A stretch of 64,000 bases of DNA from Candidatus Poribacteria bacterium (GTDB lineage: Bacteria > Poribacteria > WGA-4E > WGA-3G). Shown piece by piece: positions 1 through 7,326 of the stretch (positions within the stretch are counted from its first letter, which is position 1; each line of letters starts with the position of its first letter). The notes under the pieces are model-generated. The model did no database searches. It had not been told where the DNA came from and saw only the letters and a list, made by a program, of their open reading frames with translations. The stretch spans positions 1 through 64,000 of the forward strand of contig JAJDUH010000010.1 in assembly GCA_022826805.1 (NCBI GenBank). The letters are read 5' to 3'. A program made the position numbers and the translations under genes.

Positions 1-207
1 GGATAATGCGACGTTCCACAAAGGTTCAGAGACGGCGGCATTGATTAGGAGTTGTGGTGCGAGTTTGTTGTTTTTACCACCCTATTCCCCCGAGTTGAAT
101 CCCATTGAGAAGGATTTTGCCAATATCAAGCGGATGCGTCAATACAATGCTGAAGCATCTATTGATAAAATTATAAAAATGTATAATTAATTATGGGCTT
201 CACTATA
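1..207 (+). mobile_element. Right end of an IS630-family insertion sequence
   Basis: The window opens inside an IS630-family element. The transposase 3' end is followed 5 bases later by the terminal sequence GGGCTTCACTATA (195-207). The reverse complement of this end closely matches the left end of the short element at 2712-2829 over about 28 bases, which supports it as a true IS terminus with a TA target. The left part of the element lies outside the window. Confidence 0.8.
2..190 (+). CDS. IS630-family transposase, C-terminal fragment (partial)
   Basis: The last 62 codons of a DDE transposase run in frame from the window edge to TAA. Visible landmarks are DNATFHKG, which carries the second catalytic Asp, and LPPYSPELNPIEKDF, the family's conserved block with the third acidic residue (NPIE). 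This C-terminal layout is typical of IS630/Tc1-mariner-like transposases acting at TA dinucleotides. The start is outside the window, so intactness cannot be judged. The stop lies just inside the IS terminus. Confidence 0.85.
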   Translation, partial: DNATFHKGSETAALIRSCGASLLFLPPYSPELNPIEKDFANIKRMRQYNAEASIDKIIKMYN

Positions 208-707
208 ATTTTATTTTCTTGTTGAAATTCGTATTTCCCATGAATAATTATTTTGGAATTTTCTTCAAGAGATTCCTCAAGGGAAAAATATTCGCATGAC
301 AGTATAAATTCCTTTTGATCTTCAGTATAATTTTTACCTTGATCTGAATTTAAAGTATCTTGAAGTGTATTACAAAAGTATGCAACTTCTGCATTATATT
401 TGTTTGATATCAAGTCACGAAAATCCTCTTTTAAACAAGGATATACTTTATCAATACAATGCCCATATTGCCCAATTTCAGCCTTTCCGAAAACCTTTGA
501 GTGAGATAATTCCCACATGCTTCTTATAGCCAATTCAAATATCACGGCAGATAAAAATGGATTAGCAAGCATGTGATTACCGTCTAATTCTCCAAATGCT
601 GGATTTATTTCTTCCATTTTTACTCCACATTCCATATTATGAAAAATACCTTTCATAATAATAAGTTTTTGATTCACGCTCCCCTGATATTTAGTATTAC
701 AATTCAT
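171..707 (-). CDS. Hypothetical protein truncated by the IS630 insertion
   Basis: A 178-codon frame with no family that I recognise. It is AT-rich compared with most of the window. Residues about 25-90 look helical (LAIRSMWELSHSKVFGK, then a KVYPCLKEDFRDLIS stretch). The last dozen codons lie inside the IS630 terminus: IVKPIINYTFL is read from the IS end and its transposase tail in reverse. The original C-terminus was therefore probably replaced when the IS inserted near base 207. Whether the remainder is functional is unknown. Confidence 0.5.
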   Translation of the reverse strand: MNCNTKYQGSVNQKLIIMKGIFHNMECGVKMEEINPAFGELDGNHMLANPFLSAVIFELAIRSMWELSHSKVFGKAEIGQYGHCIDKVYPCLKEDFRDLISNKYNAEVAYFCNTLQDTLNSDQGKNYTEDQKEFILSCEYFSLEESLEENSKIIIHGKYEFQQENKIIVKPIINYTFL

Positions 708-921
708 TGCAATCAGCCCTTTTAGGATTGGTTTACTTTGATTTACGCAATAAGTAGTTTTGGGATTGGTTAAATTGAGTATAACATTAAAGCGGTAAAT
801 TACATATGGGAATAAGTCGTTTTGGACTTGAATAAACGTTCTGTAATGCCTACGGTTTTTTAGACCACTCCCTAAAGGAAGATTGTGCTACAATACAATC
901 TCATTAGAAAGGAGTTATCCG

Positions 922-1209
922 ATGGCGAAACGCAGAAACTTCACCCCTGAGTTTAAAGCCGAACTTGTTCTCGAAGTCCTCAGCGGTGCGACTTCACAAG
1001 CAGAACTATGTCGGCGACATAACCTCAACGAAAATCAACTCTCACAGTGGAAGCGACAGTTGCTTGAAAATGCGTCCACGCTGTTTGACTCTACGGATAA
1101 GCAGTCGAGTGATGCCGAGGAGCGTATCGCTCATCTTGAGCAGCTTGTTGGCAGATTAACCGTGGCGTTGGACATGCAAAAAAAGGTTTCCTTGGATTGG
1201 TTGAAATGA
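922..1209 (+). CDS. IS3-family transposase OrfA (HTH protein)
   Basis: A 95-codon protein that starts at the ATG behind GGAG (911-914). It opens with MAKRRNFTPEFKAELVLEVL, the start of the HTH_Tnp_1 fold, followed by a helix-turn-helix (SQAELCRRHNLNENQLSQWK) that binds IS ends. The C-terminal part is leucine-zipper-like (HLEQLVGRLTVALDMQ). It overlaps the OrfB frame, which lies at -1. A slip on the A7 run at 1178-1184 would produce the OrfAB fusion transposase of about 374 residues. The longer frame beginning at 883 lacks a ribosome site. Confidence 0.88.
   Translation: MAKRRNFTPEFKAELVLEVLSGATSQAELCRRHNLNENQLSQWKRQLLENASTLFDSTDKQSSDAEERIAHLEQLVGRLTVALDMQKKVSLDWLK
1178..1185 (+). promoter_or_regulatory. 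A7G slippery site for -1 programmed frameshifting
   Basis: AAAAAAAG sits in the OrfA/OrfB overlap. The OrfA frame reads CAA AAA AAG. One base of backward slippage joins it to GGT TTC CTT GGA TTG and continues into OrfB without a stop. The shift from OrfA to OrfB is exactly -1, as in well-studied IS3-family members that use A-rich slippery heptamers. Confidence 0.75.
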
Positions 1210-2045
1210 CCTTATCCAAAAAGCGAAGCCTCATTTCGGCATTGCACAAGGAGTATTCCGTGCGAGAGATTTGTGAAACACTCGGTGTCAACGGCAGCAG
1301 TTTCTATTATCAACCCAAAGAGTATCCGTCCGAAGATGTCCTGCGAGCGGAAATAGAGAAACTTGCGGGACGGTATCCGAAATACGGGTATAGGCGTATC
1401 ACGCAGCTACTCCTGCGTCAGGGATACACCGTTGGGACCCGACGCGTCGCACGCTTGATGAAAGCCAATAATCTGTTGGTCGCTGTCAAGCGTGCGTGTC
1501 AAACAACAAAATCGCTTCAGGGTGAAAAGCCTTGGAGCAACCGGCTCGTAAACCTTGAGGTCTCTCGTCAGGATCAGGTCTGGGTGTCTGACATTACCTA
1601 TGTGCGTCTCAATGGACGTTTCATCTATGTCTGTCTGCTCATGGACGTTTTCACCCGAATGATCAAAGCGTGGCAGATCAGTCAGCACTTGACACAATCT
1701 CTGACGCTCAAACCGCTCGAAGAGGCATTCTGCTACAGTGTCCCTGAGATTCATCATTCCGATCAAGGCGTGCAGTATCTTTCAAGTGCCTATATTACCA
1801 CGCTCGAAGAACATGGCGTTGAGATTTCCGTCGCAGCGCGCGGACGCCCCTGGGAGAACGGATATGCTGAAAGACTCATACGCACGCTCAAAGAGGAGGA
1901 AGTTGACATCAATGACTATCAAAACATCACCGAGGCGAGAGATCGCATCGGATATTTTATCACACAGGTGTATCATCAGAAACGCCCACATGCGGCGTTA
2001 GGGTATTTAACACCTATGGAATTTCAACGAAAAACCTTATCTTAA
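1197..2045 (+). CDS. IS3-family transposase OrfB (DDE integrase core)
   Basis: Catalytic half of the transposase. It has an HTH_21-like region (residues about 45-100, RYPKYGYRRITQLL) and then the rve integrase core. The DDE triad is visible: SDITYV (first Asp), HHSDQGVQY (second Asp) and ENGYAERLIRTLK (Glu). It ends with the usual RPHAALGYLTPMEF block. The annotated start is a TTG with no ribosome site, so it is most likely translated as the C-terminal part of an OrfAB fusion. Confidence 0.9.
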   Translation: MVEMTLSKKRSLISALHKEYSVREICETLGVNGSSFYYQPKEYPSEDVLRAEIEKLAGRYPKYGYRRITQLLLRQGYTVGTRRVARLMKANNLLVAVKRACQTTKSLQGEKPWSNRLVNLEVSRQDQVWVSDITYVRLNGRFIYVCLLMDVFTRMIKAWQISQHLTQSLTLKPLEEAFCYSVPEIHHSDQGVQYLSSAYITTLEEHGVEISVAARGRPWENGYAERLIRTLKEEEVDINDYQNITEARDRIGYFITQVYHQKRPHAALGYLTPMEFQRKTLS

Positions 2046-2089
2046 CTTTGCGAAATTGTGGTCTAAATAAGCGTATGCACTACATTCAA

Positions 2090-2455
2090 TTATTCTTGGT
2101 AAAAAGTATCAACGCCACTTGGAGTCATAAATCGGACTTTACCCATATCATTTCCAATTGCTATAAATGCTGCATCATCTCCAGTGTCTTTGGTAACAAA
2201 AATCCCAATGAGCTGTTTCCCATTGGAAGACGATAAACGAATTCTCGCCGAATCATTATCAAAGCCCATCCGAATCTGATAAGTGTCTTTAAATCCGACT
2301 TGAATAGATTCAGCCAGCAGTTCTCCGACAAGTAACTTAGGGATCACTTTGAATTCACCCTGTTGATTGTCAGCAGATAGGCGCATATCGCCTGCGAAAT
2401 ATGCGGTAGTTGCTAATATCGCACCAAGAATAAAAAACACAATTTTATCTCTCAT
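2090..2455 (-). CDS. Hypothetical exported or membrane-anchored protein
   Basis: A 121-residue protein. The N-terminal hydrophobic segment IVFFILGAILATTAYFAG (residues 5-22) is a signal peptide or anchor. A beta-rich domain follows (IQVGFKDTYQIRMGFDN, then ARIRLSSSNGKQLIGIFV and DMGKVRFMTPSGV). A good Shine-Dalgarno (AAGGAGAAAATCTT before ATG) supports the start. I do not recognise a family. The alternating strand pattern suggests a small extracellular beta domain. It lies directly downstream of a methyltransferase stub on the same strand, and I see no functional link. Confidence 0.6.
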   Translation of the reverse strand: MRDKIVFFILGAILATTAYFAGDMRLSADNQQGEFKVIPKLLVGELLAESIQVGFKDTYQIRMGFDNDSARIRLSSSNGKQLIGIFVTKDTGDDAAFIAIGNDMGKVRFMTPSGVDTFYQE

Positions 2456-2506
2456 AAGATTTTCTCCTTCACGTTTTCAGTAGCTATTTGATAAAGATGG
2501 ATAACT

Positions 2507-2605
2507 TCAATAAGGTGGTGAAGTTACAACAAGGTCAACAAAACCTTCAAACATCAGCTTCATTGTCTTGATACAGTTCTCGTTCCTTATCTCGTTTAAC
2601 TTCAT
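2507..2605 (-). pseudogene. N-terminal stub of a DNA methyltransferase
   Basis: A 32-codon frame with a strong ribosome site (AAGGAG, 9 bases before ATG). It reads MKLNEIRNENCIKTM and ends DLVVTSPPY followed by TGA. The segment DxVVTSPPY is catalytic motif IV of amino-methyltransferases (N4-cytosine or N6-adenine), and the N-terminal layout with a short Asn-Cys block 20 residues ahead is typical. The rest of the enzyme is missing in every downstream frame. This is a gene remnant, probably left by a deletion near the mobile elements. Confidence 0.6.
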
Positions 2606-2711
2606 AAAACACTCTCCTTATATTTTAGAATCATGTGAGATTGACGAAAGCAACTCTGACCTGATAGAAAAATGCTTTGAGACTTTGACAGAAAAAATCA
2701 CGTAATATTAT

Positions 2712-2829
2712 TATAGTAAAGCCCACAATTAATTATACACTCTAAGATTGGCGGGGTTAGGAAACCCCGCCAGCGAGGCGGGTGTTTTAGGTTTTCTAAA
2801 GTGTCCACCTATTTTCGGGCTTTACTATA
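2712..2829. mobile_element. IS630-derived MITE (118 bp) with internal hairpin
   Basis: Perfect 13-bp terminal inverted repeats, TATAGTAAAGCCC (2712-2724) and GGGCTTTACTATA (2817-2829), flank 92 bases without coding capacity. The left 28 bases match the reverse complement of the IS630 end at 180-207 with only two differences. Inside lies a perfect hairpin, GGCGGGGTT-AGGA-AACCCCGCC (2750-2771). Size, TA-type ends and lack of a gene fit a non-autonomous element mobilised by the IS630 transposase. Confidence 0.75.
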
Positions 2830-3042
2830 AATTGTGGAAATAAGAAATGTACTGCCACCGGATCATTTAGTCTCCAGTAGATTTTTTCTTGCTAAAACTC
2901 TCCAAAAAGGCTACAATATTTTAAATTCAAATTAACATACCGAAATCCCCAGAACAAGAGAGTATAAAACACAGTGAATATAAGGATTCATAACACTTTT
3001 TTAAATTAATTTTTACGTCCGTATCTACTCATTGCGAAAGTT

Positions 3043-3266
3043 TATGCTACAATTTCAATCAGAAAATGACTTATACAGAAGTGGAATGAGAAAAAGCTGC
3101 ACGTGGTGGTTTTACGTGGCGTAAGTATCCGTGGGGCGATACAATTGATATCAGGCGTGCAAACTATTCTGCAAACGATGGTTTTGTGGATGCTACAATC
3201 TACGTGGGTAGTTATATCCAGATAGGTAGCTGCTCTCCGGCCTTGTTTCCCGCAAGTAAGGATTAA
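3043..3266 (+). pseudogene. Decayed formylglycine-generating-enzyme-like (SUMF1/FGE) fragment
   Basis: The reading TEVE-stop-EKAARGGF, then RKYPWGD, then ANYSANDG matches the conserved PTEAEWEKAARGG...YPWGD...AN core of the SUMF1/EgtB/PvdO family. The invariant Trp of AEWEKA is a TGA (3087-3089). Upstream the homology (YAT...) is 2 bases out of frame, and downstream it dissolves after YVGSY. There is no start codon or ribosome site. It is a dead fragment of a gene family that also has a copy at 6151. Confidence 0.65.
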
Positions 3267-3342
3267 GTATATGCCCCCTTTATCCTCCCGCAAGCAGGGG
3301 AGAGCCGTGAAAAATTATGTACCTGCAGGTAGGCAAAATCAT

Positions 3343-4581
3343 CTACTCCTGGGTCTGACCGGCAACAGCCGATGCACGAGCACCAACCCCAAGCACCGCT
3401 AAAAACCCCTCCGAATCCGCATGATCGAAGTCCCCTATCGCCTCCATAGACGCTGTTTCCTCGGAGTAAAGTGAGTGCGGTGCGCCGCCTGCGGCGTGGA
3501 AAGCAACATTCCCTTTGTAGAGTGCCACCGTGATTGTTCCACTCGCCAAGTGCGTTAGCGGTTCAATAGAAGCCAACAGTGCCTGTGTGGCAGCATCAAA
3601 CCAATAGCCTTGATAAACCTGCTCAGCGATCGTAGCAGCAACGTCATCAAAATGTCGGCGAGCGCGTCTATCCAAAATCAGTTGAAGCAGATATTCATAA
3701 CACTTCCCAAGCAATTCCATCCCTGGAGACTCATAAACACCACGACTCTTTATCCCGACGAACCGGTTTTCAACGGTATGAATGCCGATACCGACACCGT
3801 TCCGTCCGCCGATGCGGTTTGCTTCCAGCAGACTCTGGAGCGGCGTGACGGGGCACCCGTTGACCTCAACGGGTGTTCCTCGCGCAAATGTAACAGTAAA
3901 GTGCTCTACATTGTCAGGGGCATCTTTCGGATGGACGCCCATACCAGGACTGATAAAACCTGCAGGAGTTTTCAGGGATTCAAGCCGTCCGGCTTCATGC
4001 GTCAGTCCTAGAAAATTGGCATCTGTTGAATAAGGCTTTTCGTGTGTGGCAGTAATCGGCAGGTTATGCGCTTGGCAGAAGTCTATCATCTCTTTTCTGC
4101 CGCCGAACTTTTTGAGGAATTCTGGATCCCGCCACGGTGCGTAGACAGCAAAACGTGGATTGAGCATATTGGTAGCGAGTTGAAACCGTACCTGATCGTT
4201 GCCCCTACCGGTTGCACCATGCGTTAAAATAGAGATGTTTCGCTTTTCCATCTCTGGCAAAAGTGCCTCCACAGTGACATGCCGTGCGATGCCTGTTGTA
4301 TTCCAGTAGCCACCTTCATACATCGCTTGGCACTGAACGAGGCGTATACCTGCCTCCGCAAGCGCGTCTTTCGCGTCTATAATAATAGCGTCCTCAGCAC
4401 CGCATGCCAACATCCGTTCCCGGATTTCAGAAACGTCCCTCTCGTCTGGTTGCCCGAGGTCCGCCGTAAAGCAGACGACATTAACGCCGTTATCAATCAA
4501 CCATTTGGTGATAGTGCAACTATCCAAGCCGCCTGAAACAGCGGCTCCCACTGTTTTCCCTTTTAGTGTATTAATATTCAA
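3343..4581 (-). CDS. argG: Argininosuccinate synthase
   Basis: Joins citrulline and aspartate with ATP to make argininosuccinate, the penultimate step of arginine synthesis, in the cytoplasm. The PP-loop SGGLDSCTITKW is near residue 13. EGGYWNTTGIARH and HGATGRGNDQVRFQL are characteristic of the family, as is GRNGVGIGIHTVENRFVG. The TTG start at 4581 is preferred: GGAG precedes it by 6 bases and it gives 412 residues, a normal length. The in-frame extension to 4674 would run through its own promoter. No other arginine genes are nearby. Promoter at 4618-4646. Confidence 0.93.
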   Translation of the reverse strand: MNINTLKGKTVGAAVSGGLDSCTITKWLIDNGVNVVCFTADLGQPDERDVSEIRERMLACGAEDAIIIDAKDALAEAGIRLVQCQAMYEGGYWNTTGIARHVTVEALLPEMEKRNISILTHGATGRGNDQVRFQLATNMLNPRFAVYAPWRDPEFLKKFGGRKEMIDFCQAHNLPITATHEKPYSTDANFLGLTHEAGRLESLKTPAGFISPGMGVHPKDAPDNVEHFTVTFARGTPVEVNGCPVTPLQSLLEANRIGGRNGVGIGIHTVENRFVGIKSRGVYESPGMELLGKCYEYLLQLILDRRARRHFDDVAATIAEQVYQGYWFDAATQALLASIEPLTHLASGTITVALYKGNVAFHAAGGAPHSLYSEETASMEAIGDFDHADSEGFLAVLGVGARASAVAGQTQE

Positions 4582-4617
4582 AGCAATCTCCAAGATATTG
4601 CGTTTAATTATGACGGA

Positions 4618-4646
4618 ATTATACCACCTTTTGATGTTGCTTGCAA
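4618..4646 (-). promoter_or_regulatory. Sigma70-type promoter of argG
   Basis: On the minus strand: -35 TTGCAA (4641-4646), 17-base spacer, -10 TATAAT (4618-4623), about 40 bases before the argG start. It is divergent from the plus-strand promoter at 4668-4696, with only 21 bases between the two -35 boxes. Confidence 0.65.
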
Positions 4647-4667
4647 ACCAATATATGAAAAAAATCC

Positions 4668-4696
4668 TTGACATCCTTCCCTAAACTGCGTACAAT
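4668..4696 (+). promoter_or_regulatory. Sigma70-type promoter of the beta-propeller gene
   Basis: -35 TTGACA (4668-4673), 17-base spacer, -10 TACAAT (4691-4696), ending 39 bases before the ATG at 4736. It probably drives the 4736-7230 cluster. Confidence 0.7.
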
Positions 4697-4735
4697 AAAA
4701 TCCCAAGCAAGACATATCATATGCGGAGGCTTCTC

Positions 4736-5368
4736 ATGCCGACAATCGAAAAACTCTTTAACTCCCCAGGTCCACAACCCAACGGAATGCAAGCCACAGA
4801 AGAAGGGCTCTGGATTCTCGATCAGCAGACCAACGAGGTACACCTTGTCTCCTATGATGGCGATGTGAAAAAGACGCTCGCCACCGACTCCGACAGAGGC
4901 AGCGGTATCACAGACACAGGCGACACGCTCTGGCTGGCGTCCACGTATAGTTGTGAAATCCTTGCCACAGATCCAGAAAGCGGTAAAACACGCGCCTCTT
5001 ATGAAACACCCGGCGCAGAACAGACCGGCGCGCACGGCTTAGAATGGCGGGACAACAAACTCTGGATAGCAGTGCCTCCCTCTGCCACTATCTATCAGGT
5101 CGATGTTGAAGATGGTTTCAAGGTGATTCACACGCTTCCTGCTCCCGGTATTCGACCACACGGTATCGCGTGGATAGGCGACGACCTTTGGTGTGTTGAG
5201 ACAAACCATCGTGCAATCTTCCATCTTAATCCAGAGGACGGGAGTCATCTGAACAAAATTAAGATACCGGAACCACATCCCGAACCGCACGGAATGACAT
5301 ATTGGGATGGGTATTTCTGGTACTGCGACGCACATACCACAGAGGTGTGCCGCGTAGCGTTATCATGA
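4736..5368 (+). CDS. SMP-30/YVTN-like beta-propeller protein
   Basis: A 210-residue protein with no signal peptide. It is built of propeller-like repeats in which each blade has a Gly-Leu-Trp or Leu-Trp strand: EEGLWILDQQTNEVH, GDTLWLASTYSCEI, DNKLWIAVPP, GDDLWCVETNHRA and DGYFWYCDAH. Such proteins are often lactonases or sugar-binding propellers, but the catalytic residues are not identifiable by eye. The ATG at 4736 is chosen over the one at 4721 because GCGGAGG sits between them. The stop overlaps the next start (ATGATG at 5365). Confidence 0.75.
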   Translation: MPTIEKLFNSPGPQPNGMQATEEGLWILDQQTNEVHLVSYDGDVKKTLATDSDRGSGITDTGDTLWLASTYSCEILATDPESGKTRASYETPGAEQTGAHGLEWRDNKLWIAVPPSATIYQVDVEDGFKVIHTLPAPGIRPHGIAWIGDDLWCVETNHRAIFHLNPEDGSHLNKIKIPEPHPEPHGMTYWDGYFWYCDAHTTEVCRVALS

Positions 5369-6147
5369 TGCAAACAATCGGACGGCTATTGACCATGGCG
5401 GCAAACCCTGCCGCAATGAATATGGCAGTTGATGAAGCGATGTTGCTTTCACAAAAGGAACAGCCGAATCCGACGCTGCGATTTTACACATGGTCATCCC
5501 CAGCGTTCAGTTTCGGGTATTTTCAAGACATCGCTTCGGAAGTTGATGTGGAGATGTGCCGTGCAGATCGCATCGAATTGGTGAAACGGATGACAGGCGG
5601 CGGCACCGTCGTGCATGGCTGGGATCTAACCTACACGCTTATTCTTCCGCGCCACGCCGGTGAAAAGAGTATCTCTGAAGCGTATCAATGCATTGGACAG
5701 AGCCTCGTTACGGCATTCAAAAAACTCGGGATTCCTGCCGAGTGCCACGCTACAAGCATTGATACCTCACAAACCACCCAAAATATCTGTCTGACAAATC
5801 CCGCTGACTACGATGTCATGTATAACGGGAAAAAATTGGCAGGTGTTTCCGTCAGGCGGAATCGAAACGGGATGCTGTTTCAAGGGTATATCTCGTTAGA
5901 TATGCCGCCTGCCTCCATTCTCGAGCGCGTCTCAAGAGATCCCGAAGTCCAGCAAATACTGATCGAAAAATCGACTGCTATTAATACGGAGGGACGTTGC
6001 ATAACCAAAAGCGCACTCATCGAAGCAATATCTGAAACATTTAACATCGGCGTTGCGTTTCAGTCAGGTAAATTGTCATCGGCGGAGCGCGTACAAGCAG
6101 AAACTTTAGCCGAAACCAAGTATACCACAGCGACGTGGAACTTTTAA
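5365..6147 (+). CDS. Lipoate-protein ligase A / octanoyltransferase (LipM-like) family protein
   Basis: A 260-residue protein of the biotin/lipoate A/B ligase fold. It has NMAVDEAMLL near the start, the substrate-binding block RMTGGGTVVHGWDLTYTL and the Lys of NGKKLAGVSVRRNRNGML, which binds the acyl-adenylate in lipoate ligases. The family attaches octanoyl or lipoyl groups to carrier lysines. A cysteine used by LipM-type octanoyltransferases cannot be assigned with confidence, so the exact reaction is open. It starts inside the stop codon of the previous gene, implying translational coupling. Confidence 0.75.
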   Translation: MMQTIGRLLTMAANPAAMNMAVDEAMLLSQKEQPNPTLRFYTWSSPAFSFGYFQDIASEVDVEMCRADRIELVKRMTGGGTVVHGWDLTYTLILPRHAGEKSISEAYQCIGQSLVTAFKKLGIPAECHATSIDTSQTTQNICLTNPADYDVMYNGKKLAGVSVRRNRNGMLFQGYISLDMPPASILERVSRDPEVQQILIEKSTAINTEGRCITKSALIEAISETFNIGVAFQSGKLSSAERVQAETLAETKYTTATWNF

Positions 6148-6150
6148 GCG

Positions 6151-6837
6151 ATGAATCAAGGGCGACGACCTCCCAATACCGTGCTAATTCCAACAGGCGC
6201 GTTTATCATGGGCACCGATATCGAAGCCTTTTATGGCACTGCCTTAGCGAATTCGGAACATGCCAAACTCGACGAAGCACCAATGCACGTCCGCTTCCTG
6301 GACGCATATCTCATCGAACAATATCCGGTAACAAATGCTGAATATGCTGCTTTCGTGCAGGAAACGAACCATCCGCCGCCACCACACTGGAAAAACGGCA
6401 ACTTCACACCTGAGGATGCAAATCTCCCGGTTGTTCATGTGAGTTGGTATGATAGCAACGAATATGCACAATGGGCAAACAAGCGTCTACCGACAGAAGC
6501 AGAATGGGAAAAAGCCTGTAGAGGTCCTGATGGAAGGATTTATCCATGGGGCAACATCTTTGTTTCCGATGAATCCGAATCTACAGAGACCGTACCGGAA
6601 AGTTCAGAGATTTTGACGGCGCATCTCACCCCTATAGGTGTTCGCGCTGCTATAGTGAGTCCTTACGGTGTCGGTGAGGCTGCCGGAAATGTCTGGGAAT
6701 GGACGGCGGATTGGTATCAGCCATATTCCGACACAAATCGTCAAAAAGAAGGACGCAATCTGGACGATAAACATAAAACCCTGCGCGGTGGTTCGTGGTT
6801 GGAAGTCCGCGACGGGACAGCGAAACGCTATTTTTGA
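6151..6837 (+). CDS. Formylglycine-generating-enzyme-like protein, interrupted by in-frame TGA
   Basis: A SUMF1/EgtB/PvdO-fold domain. It begins IPTGAFIMGTD, the start of the domain, and continues with HVRFLDAYLIEQYPVTNAEY, then NLPVVHVSWYDSNEYAQWA, RLPTEAEWEKACRG and YPWGN. EAAGNVWEWTADWY and LRGGSW follow. The family includes sulfatase-activating formylglycine synthases and ergothioneine-type oxidases. The frame stops at TGA 6835-6837, yet the same frame continues with the missing end of the domain (CANRLHAPPDY...GNIGFRCV). In homologues this position is commonly a residue such as Arg, so a CGA-to-TGA change is the simplest cause. Confidence 0.75.
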   Translation: MNQGRRPPNTVLIPTGAFIMGTDIEAFYGTALANSEHAKLDEAPMHVRFLDAYLIEQYPVTNAEYAAFVQETNHPPPPHWKNGNFTPEDANLPVVHVSWYDSNEYAQWANKRLPTEAEWEKACRGPDGRIYPWGNIFVSDESESTETVPESSEILTAHLTPIGVRAAIVSPYGVGEAAGNVWEWTADWYQPYSDTNRQKEGRNLDDKHKTLRGGSWLEVRDGTAKRYF

Positions 6838-7230
6838 TGTGCTAATCGTTTACACGCCCCACCAGACTACGCCGCAGGAAATATCGGATTTCGCTGCGTC
6901 CGAGAGGTACCACCAGGGCAAACTGGAGCAGTGCATGTTCCAATAGAAACACTTACCGACTACGTAAAGCAACGGAAACTCGCTAACCTACAGCTGCTTC
7001 AAAAACGGACAGAGAAAAATAGCTTCAAAGATACGCTGATTGCTATTTTCCTCATAGGTGGGGCGGTTTATAGTATTGTCGTGAAGCCTGAGTTAGTATT
7101 GGGCGGAATAACCGCCGGCATTATCGGTGTTGGGTTTCTTTGTAGTGCTGGCGTCAATTTTTGGCGGAGATGGCGCGCCGTGAAACGTGCAAAGCAGGTA
7201 GCATCTGAAAATCTCTTATTTTCTCATTAG
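6838..7230 (+). pseudogene. Out-of-translation 3' part of the FGE-like gene with two membrane segments
   Basis: Same frame as the gene at 6151, directly after its TGA. It starts with the end of the FGE domain (CANRLHAPPDYAAGNIGFRC), followed by a linker and two hydrophobic helices (LIAIFLIGGAVYSIVV and GGITAGIIGVGFLCSAGV), then a basic tail. The complete protein would be 359 residues: an FGE-like domain anchored by a C-terminal hairpin. A GTG at 6931 could restart translation of the membrane part alone, but no good ribosome site is visible. Confidence 0.65.
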
Positions 7231-7245
7231 ATATATTTTTTGATA

Positions 7246-7274
7246 TTGACGATAATTTGTATTCGGTGTAAACT
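7246..7274 (+). promoter_or_regulatory. Putative promoter of the PhyH-family gene
   Basis: -35 TTGACG (7246-7251), 17-base spacer, -10 TAAACT (7269-7274), 52 bases ahead of the ATG at 7327. Confidence 0.45.
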
Positions 7275-7326
7275 TTTCGCAAATCAAAGCATCGCGACCC
7301 AAGGTCGCTTCCATGAGGGGAAAACG

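Larger units (their letters stand above)
859..2067 (+). mobile_element. IS3-family insertion sequence, apparently complete
   Basis: A roughly 1.2 kb element with two overlapping transposase frames. It is bounded by the 10-bp inverted repeat TTTAGACCAC (859-868) and its complement GTGGTCTAAA (2058-2067). The exact outer boundary is uncertain by a few bases, because no clear 3-5 bp target duplication is visible. Both frames are open and a standard frameshift signal is present, so the element may still be active. Confidence 0.8.

Noticed and set aside
883..921. Upstream extension of IS3 OrfA
   Set aside because: The additional 13 codons lie between the terminal inverted repeat and a proper ribosome site. 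The ATG at 922 fits the family.
2041..2236. 62-codon plus-strand frame after the IS3 transposase
   Set aside because: Antisense to the signal-peptide protein at 2090-2455, with no ribosome site.
3042..3293. 83-codon minus-strand frame
   Set aside because: It is antisense to the decayed FGE fragment and has no ribosome site or recognisable fold.
6835..6837. Selenocysteine or TGA-as-Trp recoding
   Set aside because: TGA ends several clear genes here (purM, nuoA, mod), no bacterial SECIS-like stem follows, and a C-to-T change explains the stop more simply.
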